From the NCBI GenBank assembly GCA_036245805.1, contig BTRK01000004.1:42248907-42312906 (forward strand): 64,000 nt of DNA, given 5' to 3'. Both the position numbers and the translations under genes were made by a program. Shown here one piece after another: positions 48,201 through 59,563 of the stretch. Positions within the stretch are counted from its first letter, which is position 1. Every line of letters starts with the position of its first letter. Under the pieces are notes generated by a model. That model was not told the DNA's origin, searched no databases, and saw nothing but the letters and a program-made list of their open reading frames with translations. Origin of the DNA: Pristionchus mayeri. Taxonomy: Eukaryota > Nematoda > Chromadorea > Rhabditida > Neodiplogasteridae.

Positions 48201-51200
48201 ATAGAAATTAAAAAAAATTGTCACACACCACGCGGAACAAACAAATACCCGAACGTGGAAACTGCGGAAGGAGATGATGCACCCATATTACACCACAATT
48301 TAAATTAGGAAGCTTGATTACTGTAATGGCTTGTCTCCGTTGTTTTTGCTTTGCTTTTCATATTTTTATCAACGACGCTTGATAAACGCTCAGACGCTTG
48401 ATCAACGCTTCCCTATGAAGAAACCAGCACCAGTAGTTGAGCCAGAAGCGGGGAAAAAATAAATGTGCGCGTTCGCGGAAGAGGCGGGGCGAAGAGAACC
48501 GGAGATAAAACGCGGAACCACTTTGCACGGCTCTCACACCGGCATACACCATTTGTCCGTAGTTTTTTTTTATTTCACTAATATTTGGACCACCCCCTCC
48601 CTTCCTCTCCTACCCCACTCATTTCTAGGTATATCACATTGATTTTCGGTCGCACAACCCCTTTGCTAGAGGGAGGGAATGAGAAATAAGAGAGGAAGGG
48701 GGGTTGGTGGGCCAAATATCGATGAAGTGCCGAATAATGGCTGACTACTTCATCGTTGATCATTCCTCCCATATCGAAAGTCATTTCGACTTCCATGAAA
48801 TCCTGGAATGACTTCTGTGCATATTTTACACGTAAGTAGGATGAAAACTTCTGATAAATGATCAAGTATGTTCAACAATTTTTAAAAGTTTGCTTATGGA
48901 ATTCACCTCTTTAGAATTATTAGTAGGATGGGACATGTTGATAGGCTCTTCCATCTGCTCTGCTGGGATTGGATGATTCTAAAAGCGAGCAGATTACACT
49001 GAGATTATGATAGAGTATATGCATAAAATGGTTCCAATCCATTCATAAATCGATCGTATAATAGATGATAAAAGAGAATACATACTCTCAATGTGATAAC
49101 ATATGTTGGATACCTCATCAATCTTCTGTACTGAATTCCCATCCGATTTCACCGTAGATTTACTTGAATCACGGTATCTGTTTCCTCTGGTCTTAATAAT
49201 CAAAGCGTTTGATCATTTTTCTCAAATCTTTTTTTTTAAAACAAACCAAAAGTCGCTTTTTGAAAGCTTTCTCACTTCCAAGGAATTCCTTGGTCGAAAT
49301 CTGAAATAATTGCAAATATGTCAGTTGTTTTAATTTTGCATAGTCTAAGTATGAAAATGATTAGCAATTTTGAACCGAACCGAGAAGTAACGGGAATCCA
49401 CAAACCTTCGATAGATTAGCATCATCGAATGTCTCTTCCTTCTCAATCTCAATCGGATGGCCAACCGAAGAATCAGAAGGTCCATTATTGATGGGCTGAA
49501 ACTATAATTACAATAATTTATTCTGGCTCCCATAACAGTTTCGCTTCAGGGAATTCATTGAGAATTTCCTATGAGGAAGCATACAATAATGACTGACCAC
49601 TTCATCGTTGATCATTCCTTCCATATCGAATGTCTGTTCTTCTTCCATGAAATCCTGAAATGCTTCCTGTGCATATTTTTACGCGTGAGTAGGATGAAAC
49701 ATTTTGATTAATTCTCTAGTATTTTTAATGCATTCTTGGAATTCACCTTTGTAGCATTATTAGTAGAATTTGGCATGTTTATAGGTTCTTCAATCTTCTC
49801 CTCCGGGGCTGGATGATTCTAAAAGCGAGCAGACTACAGTGAGATTATGATAGAATATAGGCACAAAAAGATCGAGTACATTCATCAAGTGATTGTAGAT
49901 GATACATCAACAATAAACTCATACGCTAACACCGTTATCGATTAATGACTCCTCACTGTCCACTGAGATCTCATTTTGCTAAAGAGCGAACTTATTTCAT
50001 ACAATTATTCGCAAAATTTATTGGCCCGATATCAATAATGATATTCTAAGGTTTCAGTATCCTAAAAATGCACAGAAATATCATTTCTAATTATATATTA
50101 TTCAACATAGAAACAAATACATTTGTAACTACTAAATTAATTCATTTTCTTACCTCAGTAGGATCATTCGATGGCTCCTGCTGAGATGTTGCCTTAGCTT
50201 TCTTTTCGGTCAAGTGAGAAAGAGTCAAATGAAGAGATTCCAAGATCCCGAACATCACATTTCGAATAGTCAGCTGACTGTAAACAAATAAAATGTTCCA
50301 TTTCCATTATATCTTTTCTTCAGCTAAATTTAGTTTAAAGTTATAATAAATATCCATATATATTGGGTTGAAGAAAAGACAAAGAGTTCGATATTATCGC
50401 AATTAAATTAACTCACTTGGTATCCTCGAAACTCAGAGCTGTTGAAATTTCGCGTTTGAGATTATCCAGTGCTGCGACAATTTGCTGAAAATATATTTCG
50501 CTAAGTATCGTAGATTAAATGTCAACGAATCGAGCTTACAGTGTGATGATGACTCTTGAGAATTAGGGACATCACTTCGAATGACTTTTCACAAATTGGA
50601 ACCAGAGAGTCGTTCGACTTAGTCGAATAGTTTGACGCCTACAATGAAGAATAATATTTAATAAGGTAATTAATCATGAAAAAAGCTAAAGTAAACATAA
50701 CAAATCATGGTCGAAACTAGCCCTTCTCTTCCAGAATTCCGCTTTGGAAATAGACATCGACAGATACGCTGAAGTTTCTCCGTGTTCCAACATATGGACA
50801 ATAGTGAGATGGAGTGACTCAGTGATTCCATACATCAACGATCGAATAGATGGTTCTCTATAAATTCGAAAAGAGTATGTTCCTTCAAATTAACTCTCGA
50901 TAGCTTCACCCACCTAGTCTTTTCATAGCGTTGATAGTTGGATCGCCTGCCATTGAGATTATCCAATGCTCGTTTAGTGACCTGGTTATACCGATCATAC
51001 AAACCATGTAAACTGATCGAAAGATTAAAAAATAACAGTGAAAAACAAACTAACACTATGTTCGGAGTCCTTGAGAATGGCAGAGTTCACATCGAGAACT
51101 TTCATAAATAGTCCATTCAAAGTATCATTTTCTCTCACCCAGAAATCGTAAGACTAAAAAACGAATATTTTAATTAAAAAGAAAGTATTCACATGTAAAA

Positions 51201-51319
51201 ATTAATAAAGATTACCTCTCCCTAAAAAATTTAAGGTGTGAAAAAAAACAGTAGTGAACAAAAACAAGAACCTTTCTTTTCCATTCTTCAACAATTGATA
51301 ATGGCTTCGAGTAAGTCAT
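45290..51319 (-). CDS. Multi-exon nematode zinc-finger protein with internal exon-block duplications
   Basis: About 27 minus-strand exons splice in frame to roughly 680 residues: 51319-51272, 51153-51055, 50981-50914, 50857-50722, 50638-50540, 50484-50417, 50277-50154, 49978-49925, 49818-49747, 49654-49598, 49495-49406, 49300-49247, 49191-49114, 48978-48907, 48802-48746, 48086-47991, 47886-47824, 47768-47691, 47592-47449, 46987-46895, 46605-46537, 46434-46372, 46295-46260, 46115-46089, 46005-45937, 45642-45568, 45334-45290. The N-terminal half holds two copies of a helical module (ALDNL...IR..M.GI.ESLHLT). The middle holds two copies of a five-exon low-complexity block (PINNGPSD, ETFDDANLSK, EFLGSEKAFKKRL). 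Next comes a basic/acidic linker, then two zinc modules, each CX2CX12HX4H followed by CxCG...H...C...FTV (CPEC...HLRRSH; CVLC...HLKVHH). A nuclear nucleic-acid-binding role is inferred from the fingers. The start is chosen at an ATG two bases after TTTATAG, a trans-splice-like site; an in-frame ATG at 51556 is an alternative. The intron after 50722 would be GC-AG. Confidence 0.78.
48581..48719. mobile_element. Hairpin MITE in the zinc-finger gene intron
   Basis: Arms ATATTTGG(A)CCACC... (48581 inward) and the complement ...GGTGGGCCAAATAT (to 48719) bracket about 139 bp. It lies in intron 48745-48087, which is 659 bp. The equivalent intron in the duplicated block, 49597-49496, is only 102 bp and lacks it, so about 540 bp entered after the block duplication. 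Confidence 0.7.
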
Positions 51320-51556
51320 TCCTATAAATAAGCTATCCTGGATACTTTCACAATAATTAATAAAGCATCGGCAACGATAATAAAGCAAATGGTTGGAATA
51401 GCCTCCTCTCATTTTTAGAGAGCACAGAGCGTCGCTTGCCAAGTGCACAAATAAACCAAGTATCAAAATTCTCCCACAAACGAACACTGAGCTTTTACAT
51501 TTCAACGAATCTTCACTTTCCGCTTCAACCACAACCCTAACCAAACTTCCGCCCAA

Positions 51557-53057
51557 GTGGTTACTGTGACACGGGGGTTCAGGTGGTGAACAAAAAGTCG
51601 GACCTCATTTTTCAAATGAAAAATGGGACACGGTAGGACGCGGACTACCGTAGTATATCGTCTCTCTAGATTTCATGATCTCTCGTCGGTCAGAGAAAGT
51701 GAGAGAGTACACGGTTTGCCTGCACATCTAAGGGAGGAAGCGCGACCGTAGAGAGGGCGCGCTCTAGTCGCCGCGGGTTAGAGAAATGCGGGGGCAGGGG
51801 ATGGAGAGCGCGTGGTCCGTCCCCTGTGCAATTGCGTTGCACTGAGGCCGCGCCTCTGAGCCCTCGTGTGTGAGAACAGAATGCGTAGTCCGTGGTGTGG
51901 TGGGCGAGAGCTATCACATGTTGTTGTATTACTCGCGGAACTTTTTTTCTCCCGCGTTCCGCGAGTAATACAACAAAATGTGATAACTCTCGCACACCAC
52001 ACCAACGACTACGCATTCTGCTATCACAGTACTTAATAGCGTTTCAGCATTTGTTTTTTACTAACAACAAAAAATCACCTCCGAAAATATACTATCGTAT
52101 GGGAACTCTCAAGAATTCTGTCGGTACCCCTTCGTTTAGCTTGATATTATCAATTATTTATGGGACTCCGTGTACACCTTATTTGTTATTGATATCAACC
52201 ACATGTTGAATTTCCAAATAATTTATTCCGTTCTCCTTCAATCGCGGGACAATCAAACGCTTGTGTGCTCGATCGATATCGATCACGCGCGCGTCAAACA
52301 ATACAACTCTTGATATATCGATTTTAGATTACGGTAGTCAAACGAGTATATTGTAGGAAAAAGACACATATCGGACGGCATTAGCACAGACGAGGGGCGG
52401 GATGTGGGAGAGGCGTAGCCTAAACAACTGATGGTGGTGGTGGTGGTGTGCGACTACGGTAGTGTGCGGGCGTGTGCGTGCGCGCGACCAACCTTTCCTA
52501 CACGAAAACACACGCACACAATGGTGAGAGGGATACGGTAGGTAGGGATACAATGCGAATAGAGGTGAGGAGAGAGAAGAGAGAAAGAGCTTGTTACAAT
52601 GGACCTATTAGCGAACATGTACTTTAGCATTCTCTTAATTATAGCAGAAAACATACAAAGGAGTGTGAAAGGAATAAACTTAGTTGGAGCATGTATGCGA
52701 TTCTTACGATGTGTGTACCCAGGGGCTGACAATGGAGACAAAAAATGTGTGCACAAAGGCGCAAATAAAATATCAATCAAATCGAAATATAGGCTTTGTA
52801 AAAAACAACTAGCAAGATACAGTAGGAAACGACTAGACGGTGGTTGTGTGTGGTGCCGAAGGAGCGAAAAAGGCAGAAAGGGGCAAACAACAGAAGCGTT
52901 GTGTGTGCATGGAATACGGTAGGACGTGGGAAGGGTTACGTACAATCACAGGGGGCAATCGGATGGTGTGCGAATGGGGAGGGGTAGTGGATACGGTACC
53001 AGGGCGAGTGGTACCACTGGTACAACGGGTACCGTAACCGTAACCAGGAACCGGACT
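51557..53057. other. Intergenic region between the zinc-finger gene and sar-1
   Basis: Holds the hairpin at 51877-52020, a (TGG)6-type microsatellite at about 52430-52450, and TACGGTA words at 51631, 52331, 52456, 52532 and 52916. No exon series is seen; the longer ORFs (51690-52016, 52454-52945) lack any domain and lie in low-complexity sequence. A transcription terminator for sar-1 is not obvious. Confidence 0.55.
51877..52020. repeat. Hairpin repeat, 144 bp
   Basis: Arms 51877-51943 and 51957-52020 are complementary with few mismatches (GTTGTATTACTCGCGGAAC against its complement) around a 13-bp loop. Possibly a small foldback element; no flanking duplication noted. Confidence 0.8.
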
Positions 53058-56000
53058 CTAGTCGAGGTACTGTCCCAGCCAGCGGATGCCCTCGCCGTAG
53101 CCCTGTCGACGCAGCACCGAGCACATGTACACCTCGAGCGGGCGCGTCGAGAGGTCGCCGCGAGCAATTTCACCTGCAATGATGTAATTAATTTAAATAG
53201 AATTTATGTTGTAGCTATCTAACCAGTATCAATTATTTTTGTTTGCAAACGGAACAGCACTGACTACCGCCCGTACACTTTCCCGTCACAATTCAATCAT
53301 ATGCGAAACGCGACTGCGACTGTTCAATGTTGTCAGTGTGGCAGAAAGCCACTAACCAAGCGAGAGTCAATGAAAAATTTACACTTGAAGTTGGAAAACA
53401 ACCAGAATCTGCCCATTTTATCTCCATTGTCACACAGTCACGCTAGTGTTTCACTAGAACCTGGACTCAGAAAACGTTGCGGATATCATTGATAACGAGC
53501 AATTTTTTTCGGACAATAGTAAAAAAAATCGCTTGCACTAATCTTGCATTCTATTTGCGTATAGGCCACCCTACCACTACAAACCCAATGCACCATAGCC
53601 TACCTACAGTCCCCCTTCCGTAACCTTTGCGAATTCGCATGTGCTGCACGCCGAGGTTTTATATCTGCTCCTTCTCATCACTGCATACCGTATCCTATGC
53701 TAAGCTACAGTAAACTTACACAGTACAGTAATCCTACAGTAACTACAGTACCCCCTACCGTACTCACCCTTGCCGGTGCACATGTGCTGCACGCCGAGGT
53801 GCCACTTGAGCTGCTCCTCGCTCATCGCTCCCGGCTTGTCGATCTTGTTGCCGAGCACCACGATCGGCGCAGTCGCCACCTGAAAGAGAAAAGGGAATTT
53901 GAATTTTTGAATTTCGCGCCTGATCCAGAGTATACTTTGAAAAAATGGTTATTTCAAGTAGAAATTGAGGAAAGGCGGAGTATCCCAATTATTCTCTTCA
54001 TTCTCACACTATCTGGTATAGCCCCTGGAGCATTAGTACAAACTAGGATAAGCGAAGTTCCCATCTGTGTATTAAACAAGTAACCATACAAAATCGGGCA
54101 TGTTTTGGTAAATTACATTACTTAGCGCACAAGAATTGTTTATTATATTTTTACAACCGCGAGGTGGATGACAATCAGTCCCCAGAAGATTCAGCATGTT
54201 ACAAGCACTAGACGAAACGAGCCATCGCGAGGTCAGAATTTCCCGGTTGCAACTTTCAAACTTCTAACTATCTTAGTGATATCTTCGCCGATGGTGCTCA
54301 ATAATTGCTAAACAAATATTGAAATTATGATCTTCGATAGGACGGATTGCCTCGACATTCGTTATTATTTATAGTTGTATGAAGCACACCGCCCATCAGC
54401 AACGAGCGAACCTATTACACTATGTGAATTCGTTGAAACAAACAATCGCCTGGTCAATAATATCTGAATGCCACTCTACGCCAACTACCGTAACCTCTAC
54501 AGAAAATGGCCCCGATTAAGGCTAAAGTTTATCCCACAATACTCACCATCTTACCCATGAGAAACCCTCACAGCTACCGTAACCTCTCCGAAAAATCTCC
54601 CTGATTCAGGGGATACCCTATTCCCCTTATTACCGTAATCGCTCACCATCTCGTCTCTGAGCAGACTCTCCAGCTCCGCCTTCGCCTCCATCAGTCGCTC
54701 GTTGTCGGCGGCGTCGACGAGGAAGACGATGCCGTCCACAGCCGGGAAGTAGTCCTTCCACACGCGACGCGCTGCAAAGACACGCGTTGCGGTCGCAAGG
54801 GGATGCGTTGCGGTGGCCATTTATAATCATTTAATTTTGTATTGTGTTCGCAACAACCATGGTGAAATCTTTCACGCCAATGCAGCTCCTACCATATGCA
54901 AGAGATGAAACATAACACTAACCTGATAATCACATGAATTTTTATTAACTTTTTTTACCTAGACCTAGTGGACTTAATCACCCTCGTGGATCTCATGCAG
55001 TGTAAGAAAGGCAATTGAAACAAATATTCTCCAAAAAATCTTTGAACAACCCGCTTTCAGCTAGCCTTTTCCCGACGCAATAGCCCTCCAAATTTTTCAA
55101 GAACACTTCAATCTAGCGACATGAACAGCGTCACTTCTCCGTAACGGTAAAATAGTTTGCAATTTAATAATATTAAGCTTTTCGATGTATTTTTTCTCGG
55201 ATACAATGCTCGGATCAACCACTCAATCCTCCCTAATAGCATAAGCCCTCGTTGCAACTCATCTCCTCCTTGTCTTACAACATCCAAAAACAAGGCAAAT
55301 TTCGGCGCCTAACAATAGCACTGTGACAATACCGAACATATGGGTTACAAAATTTTAAAACCAAAACACATTAAATTTAAGTAAACTCCCACCTTGCGCG
55401 TGCCCGCCGAGGTCGAAGGTGGTGAAGCGCATGCCGCCCAGCGAGAGCTCCTCCGAGGCTGCAAATCAATCGATAATTCAATCAATCAATCAATTAATGA
55501 ATCAATAACTTTCAGGCAATATCCCAGACGACGACGGGGCTATATTGCCTTCTCAGAACGTGTTTTTATCATATTTTATACAACCTCATCATTTACTACT
55601 GAACTCGCTAGCCCGTAGACAAGATCAATTCCAGCTGAACCCTGAATTCACCGTGCAACATTCATCCTTTGTGAAACACAAATGTCCCCGGTATTTTCAC
55701 CCATTTCCGCCCGTTTCCCTCACAAAATCATGCCTCGTTTCTCCCCTCTTCTACTGATAGGCATCTACTCCCCTCATTTCGTGTTTACCCCCGTCTTCTG
55801 CTCCCTGGGAACACGACGCGCGGCAATCAGCACACCTCACACTCGGAGGCACACACACGCTTACTAGTCTGACTCTCTTCGATTAGCATGCTTTCTCGCC
55901 CTGTCTGATAGGCAAAATACCAGGTTAACTGGGCAGGGCCCACTGTATGACGTCCCTAGCGCTCTTCAACTCGCACACTATCTCGCACTCTCTAATGAGC

Positions 56001-58651
56001 TATTGAGAATGAGGCAGGGTCAAAGTATCGCCCCGTTTACTTGTCTGCCTCTCTCCATTTCGTTCACTCTGTCACTGTGTCTGATAGGGTCAAACTCCGC
56101 AAACTAGCCGACCCTCTCCTCCCCGCACATTTCACTACAATTTCCCTTTCCAGAGCAGGTAATGAGAAGCAAGTTGGCAAGTTGAAAACACGCAGGGATC
56201 TGTCGACTCTATCGATTTATGGCTAGAGATAAGCTCATTGTTCTCCAACCCTGGTGACGTGATCAAACACAGCATTGAGGACATAAGTTCCGCCCTTATC
56301 ACTCAATAAATCAATCGATAATCACGCGCGTCCCGCACTCTTCTCCGGAATGCACCCACTTCATGGTCCCTCAGCGTCACCTGTTCCTCACGTCACACAA
56401 TGAGTGATTCACCCAATACTGCACTTGTCAGATGTTACTTCATGTGCTTTCTACACTCCGCTAAATTAAGATCAATCACACTGCGCTTCCACGCTTTACC
56501 TAGTAAAGTTTAACCTCGCCCTATCACCCTCAGGGTCCATTTTTTACCCCGTAAAAAACCACTGTTATGGCATTCCTTTAGGCACAGATCAGCAGTCATA
56601 AAACCGAGGCCGCGCAAACTGTGTCACACCACTCCCACGCATCAATAGGGTTTATCGCTCTGCCCATAACCGATGGAATAATACTGAGGACGACTACTCT
56701 GCCACACCCTACCGTCTGTTACAGATTATGATCTCTAAGCTCATTGTGGATTGAAACGAAAACACATTACCACTGCTCTTCAATCTATACGTCCCTGTTG
56801 TTTCCCATCCTGTCTGGCGATCGTGTTCTTATTGAATGAACGGTATAACCTGGATGTGACCTCATCACGGGATTCACCTTCCCCCCCCCTCCTCTCTCTG
56901 CTCGCCTCCTCCTCTCACTAGCACGTACCAATCAGCTGATCTTTCTCCCTTATTCTCCTTCTCTCGCACCCTCCTCAATCTCCCCGCTCTCTCACCTGCG
57001 TCCTTCCCCACCACTACCCGTTCGGCCCGTATGTCCCTACACTAGACATGGAAAGGTTAGTGGTGTGATCCGACCTCTTTAGCAACAAAAGACGGGCACA
57101 AATGAAGAAAATCACACGGGACACACGGGGATTTATCAGAGACCAACCCTGCCCCCCCCCCCTCATCTCCCGTCTAGCTCTCTCGGGAAGAAAATGACGA
57201 TTAAACATGGCAGAGAGATAAGGCGATAAAGCAGCACATTGTGAGGAATAGAATACGTGATAACACACCATTTCGGCAATCACAGAAACCGTTGTCATTT
57301 TTTGCGGTTTACAAAGTGGTGTCTTGCTATGCATTTTGTTCTCACAGTGAAATCGCTCGGAAATCCGCCACTGTGCGTGCGAATGAGAGCGCCATGTGCA
57401 ATAACAATCCATAACTTCGAGATTATCAAACTACAAAAGGGAGCCAAAGTAAGCACTCACAAGCACGGCGATTTTGCGTTTCATCAACGGTAGAAAGCAG
57501 CCACAGTCACCCCACTCTACGCAGTTTTGCGCACACTTTAGCACGTCCCGGAGAACTAATCCGCAATCGAAGAAAGTTCTGACTGTTACCCAGAGATTCG
57601 CTGTTTCAAGATGAGCACAAATCTCCGCACTCGCGCGGATGGAGGACGAGAGCTACACTAACAATTACCCAGTTTATTGCTGTTTCCGTTTGACTATAAA
57701 GCTCCGGACAAACGCTGAGAAAAACCCGGTGATTAGCTGTTTCAAGTTAACTATATATCTCGGCCCTCCCCCGGATGGAGGGCAAGAACAACACAAATAG
57801 TTACCCGGTGATTCGCTGTTTCAGGATAACTACAAATCTCAGGACTCACTAGGGAGAAACACTGGCAGGTACCCGGTGATTTTCTGTTTCAGGCTAACTA
57901 CAAATCTCGGTACTCACTCGGATGGAGCGTGGGCACGTGCTGCGCCATTCGGTCGTCCTTGAGCATGTGCAGCAGCGTCGTCTTGCCCGCATTGTCCAGA
58001 CCCAGGAAGACGAGCTTGCCCGACTTCTTAGACAGACCTGAAATTAAGCTAATTTGAGTAATTACTCGACTCAGTTAGCCGGCAACTTGCAGTTTCGCGT
58101 AATATTAGTAATTTAAAATGGATTTGTGCGCTCTTTCGAGTCTAATCCCGTTCGCCCTGGCAAAGATATTTACGCTATTTACTTGAATATGTGACCTGGC
58201 AACTAGCTGTTTCACATAAAGAAAGCGGACTTAGCCATGTTAAAATCGTCTAACATGTCCTCTTTTGAATCCAATCCCCCCTCGCCCTGCCAAAGCAATC
58301 AAATGCAAATCCACGCACATCCGTGTTTCAATCGAAAGCCTAATCAAAGCGGCGCTGAGAGTTGCATAGCCGCAGTCGCGGAAACGGGTTATTGCGTGAA
58401 AGCGCGCAATGTGAAAAGCGATCCGCGCACAAATCCCGTTTTAGCGGAGCATGAAACAGGAAGGAGCCTCGAAAAAGGGCACATCCCTGGAGCGAATCTG
58501 TTTCCCGCTCGTCATATACTATGGGCAAGCATGATACTACACAAAATGCCACGTTTCAGCAACGAAGAGGAAAAGGAGAAGGAAAAGTGGGAGAAAAAGA
58601 CCAACCCAGGAAGTTGAGGACGTCCGAGAACCAGCTCCACAGCCACGACAT
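53058..58651 (-). CDS. sar-1: SAR1 family small GTPase (COPII coat assembly)
   Basis: Six exons (58651-58606, 58037-57918, 55458-55393, 54771-54647, 53879-53768, 53173-53058) splice in frame to 194 residues, the normal SAR1 length. SAR1-GTP inserts into the ER membrane and recruits Sec23/24 to build COPII vesicles. The N-terminus [15 protein letters not shown] is the amphipathic membrane-bending helix that replaces the myristoyl site of ARFs. Nucleotide motifs: P-loop GLDNAGKT (28-35), switch II DLGGH (71-75, with the GTP-hydrolysis His75), NKID (130-133) and CSV (174-176). The C-terminus ends [21 protein letters not shown] lies directly before the ATG, consistent with trans-splicing. Introns are 568, 2459, 621, 767 and 594 bp, long for a nematode housekeeping gene, and three contain duplicated splice-donor regions. 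Codon third positions are strongly G/C, unlike the neighbouring zinc-finger gene. RFT1 lies divergently 0.9 kb upstream. Confidence 0.97.
53636..53685 (-). repeat. Ghost copy of the 3' end of sar-1 exon 5 within intron 5
   Basis: GCATGTGCTGCACGCCGAGG with following words (TCTGCTCCTTCTCATC) repeats the true exon segment at about 53774-53830, 140 bp away. The junction-proximal bases are partly conserved (GTAACCTTTGC against CTCACCCTTGC). The frame is not maintained. Confidence 0.75.
54480..54660 (-). repeat. Tandem duplication across the sar-1 exon 4 donor
   Basis: TACCGTAACCTCT...CTCACCATCT occurs at about 54486-54551 and, in a second version, at about 54575-54651, where CTCACCATCT is the true exon 4 end plus donor on the minus strand. 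The first copy lies wholly in intron 4, so a ghost GATG|GTGAG donor sits about 100 bp downstream of the real one. Confidence 0.7.
57590..57917 (+). repeat. Tandem repeats in sar-1 intron 2 carrying ghost donors and CTGTTTCA
   Basis: Four to five degenerate units of about 68-137 bp share, in order, TTACCCGGTGATT, CTGTTTCA, AACTACAAATCTC and CGGATGGAG. The last CGGATGGAG (57919-57927) is the end of sar-1 exon 2 itself; earlier copies at about 57636 and 57772 are intronic. CTGTTTCA lies exactly at 57601, 57738, 57816 and 57884 (plus strand), with CTGTTTCC at 57681 and a further CTGTTTCA at 58207 in intron 1. Confidence 0.85.
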
Positions 58652-59563
58652 CTGAACTGAACGAAAAGTAAAGCAATTGTAATAAATCAGCGTAAAAAAA
58701 GAGAGGAAGCGAGAGAAATGGCAGCCTAAAACATGTACTCGGCACACTGAAAAGGGAGGACGAGCGAGGCGAGCGAGGGAGCGGGGAGAGACGCAGACGA
58801 CGAGAGACGCGGCGAGAGAGCACGCGAAAGCAGGAGTGCGCCCGCTCGCTTGGCTGCGTATCGCGCGCCCCAACACGCGCCGATCTAAGCAGCGTAATCC
58901 GAGGTTCCACGTCAGCTCGGATCGGGCATTTCGCGGTTGCGGCGGTTCTAGATCTCCGAAAGTGCGTTTTTCACTCTCGTTCCGTCTCGATAGCTCAGCA
59001 CGTCCGGTTGGCCCACGGGGAAGGGCGGTAGTACGGCGTAAAGTTGGCGTGGCGGCCGCATTCTTGTTTTGCGTGAGCATCTTTTGACTATCAGAGGCGC
59101 CAGGAGCAAAATATCGAGTAACACATGGGAGCGGGAATGCAAAAAAAAGCACGAGAAAGCAAGAAAGAAAGTGAAAGTATTGCTAAAGATGAGGAAAAAG
59201 TGCGCGCGCTTGGTTGAGTACGCTAATTTCCTCCACGTCACCACAAATGGCTCCACAATTGAGCATTTCGCGCTTGCGAGGCTCTAATTTCTCTTGAATT
59301 TCGTGTTCTTCATAATTGCTAAAGTAAAAAACGCAGTTTTGATTGCTAGATGTGGTTTTGCGAGTTGTGAAGTGGCAAATAAGGTGTTGTGGTCGTATTG
59401 TTGACTGTTTTATGCCCCGACAATGCATGAGAACTGGACGCGAACAGAGATTGCATCTTGATCGTAAGGAGCATCGAAAACCGAAGGAAGATAAAATGAG
59501 TTTGGCCTTTTCAGATACGGTAGAATACGGGTACGGTAGCCGACGGCTCCGCTCGCTTACACC
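58652..59563. promoter_or_regulatory. Shared divergent promoter region of sar-1 and RFT1
   Basis: The 912 bp between the two start codons has no other supportable gene. It must hold both promoters. TTCAG just before the sar-1 ATG and TTTTCAG at 59507-59513, about 50 bp before the RFT1 ATG, look like trans-splice acceptors, so the true transcription starts lie further inside. I see no TATA box that stands out. A purine/GA-rich segment spans about 58755-58830. Confidence 0.55.

Noticed and set aside
48355..48560. Possible spliced-leader or small RNA gene in the zinc-finger intron
   Set aside because: Short inverted words and GC-rich stretches are present, but no spliced-leader sequence, Sm site or stable RNA fold is recognisable.
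51220..51237. Six-base micro-exon GGAGAG in the zinc-finger gene
   Set aside because: It is flanked by AG and GT and would keep the frame, but the paralogous module has no such exon, so a direct splice from 51272 to 51153 is simpler.
51272..51556. Start of the zinc-finger gene at ATG 51556
   Set aside because: Not excluded, but the 51319 start directly follows a TTTATAG trans-splice-like site and fits the repeated module; the sequence above it is less protein-like and carries several possible introns.
52454..52945. 163-codon ORF on minus
   Set aside because: Lies in low-complexity intergenic DNA with a (TGG) microsatellite and lacks any domain.
58556..59152. 198-codon ORF on minus over the sar-1 5' end
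   Set aside because: Reads through sar-1 exon 1 in the wrong frame and the promoter; Arg/Ser-rich composition is typical of a GC-rich shadow frame.
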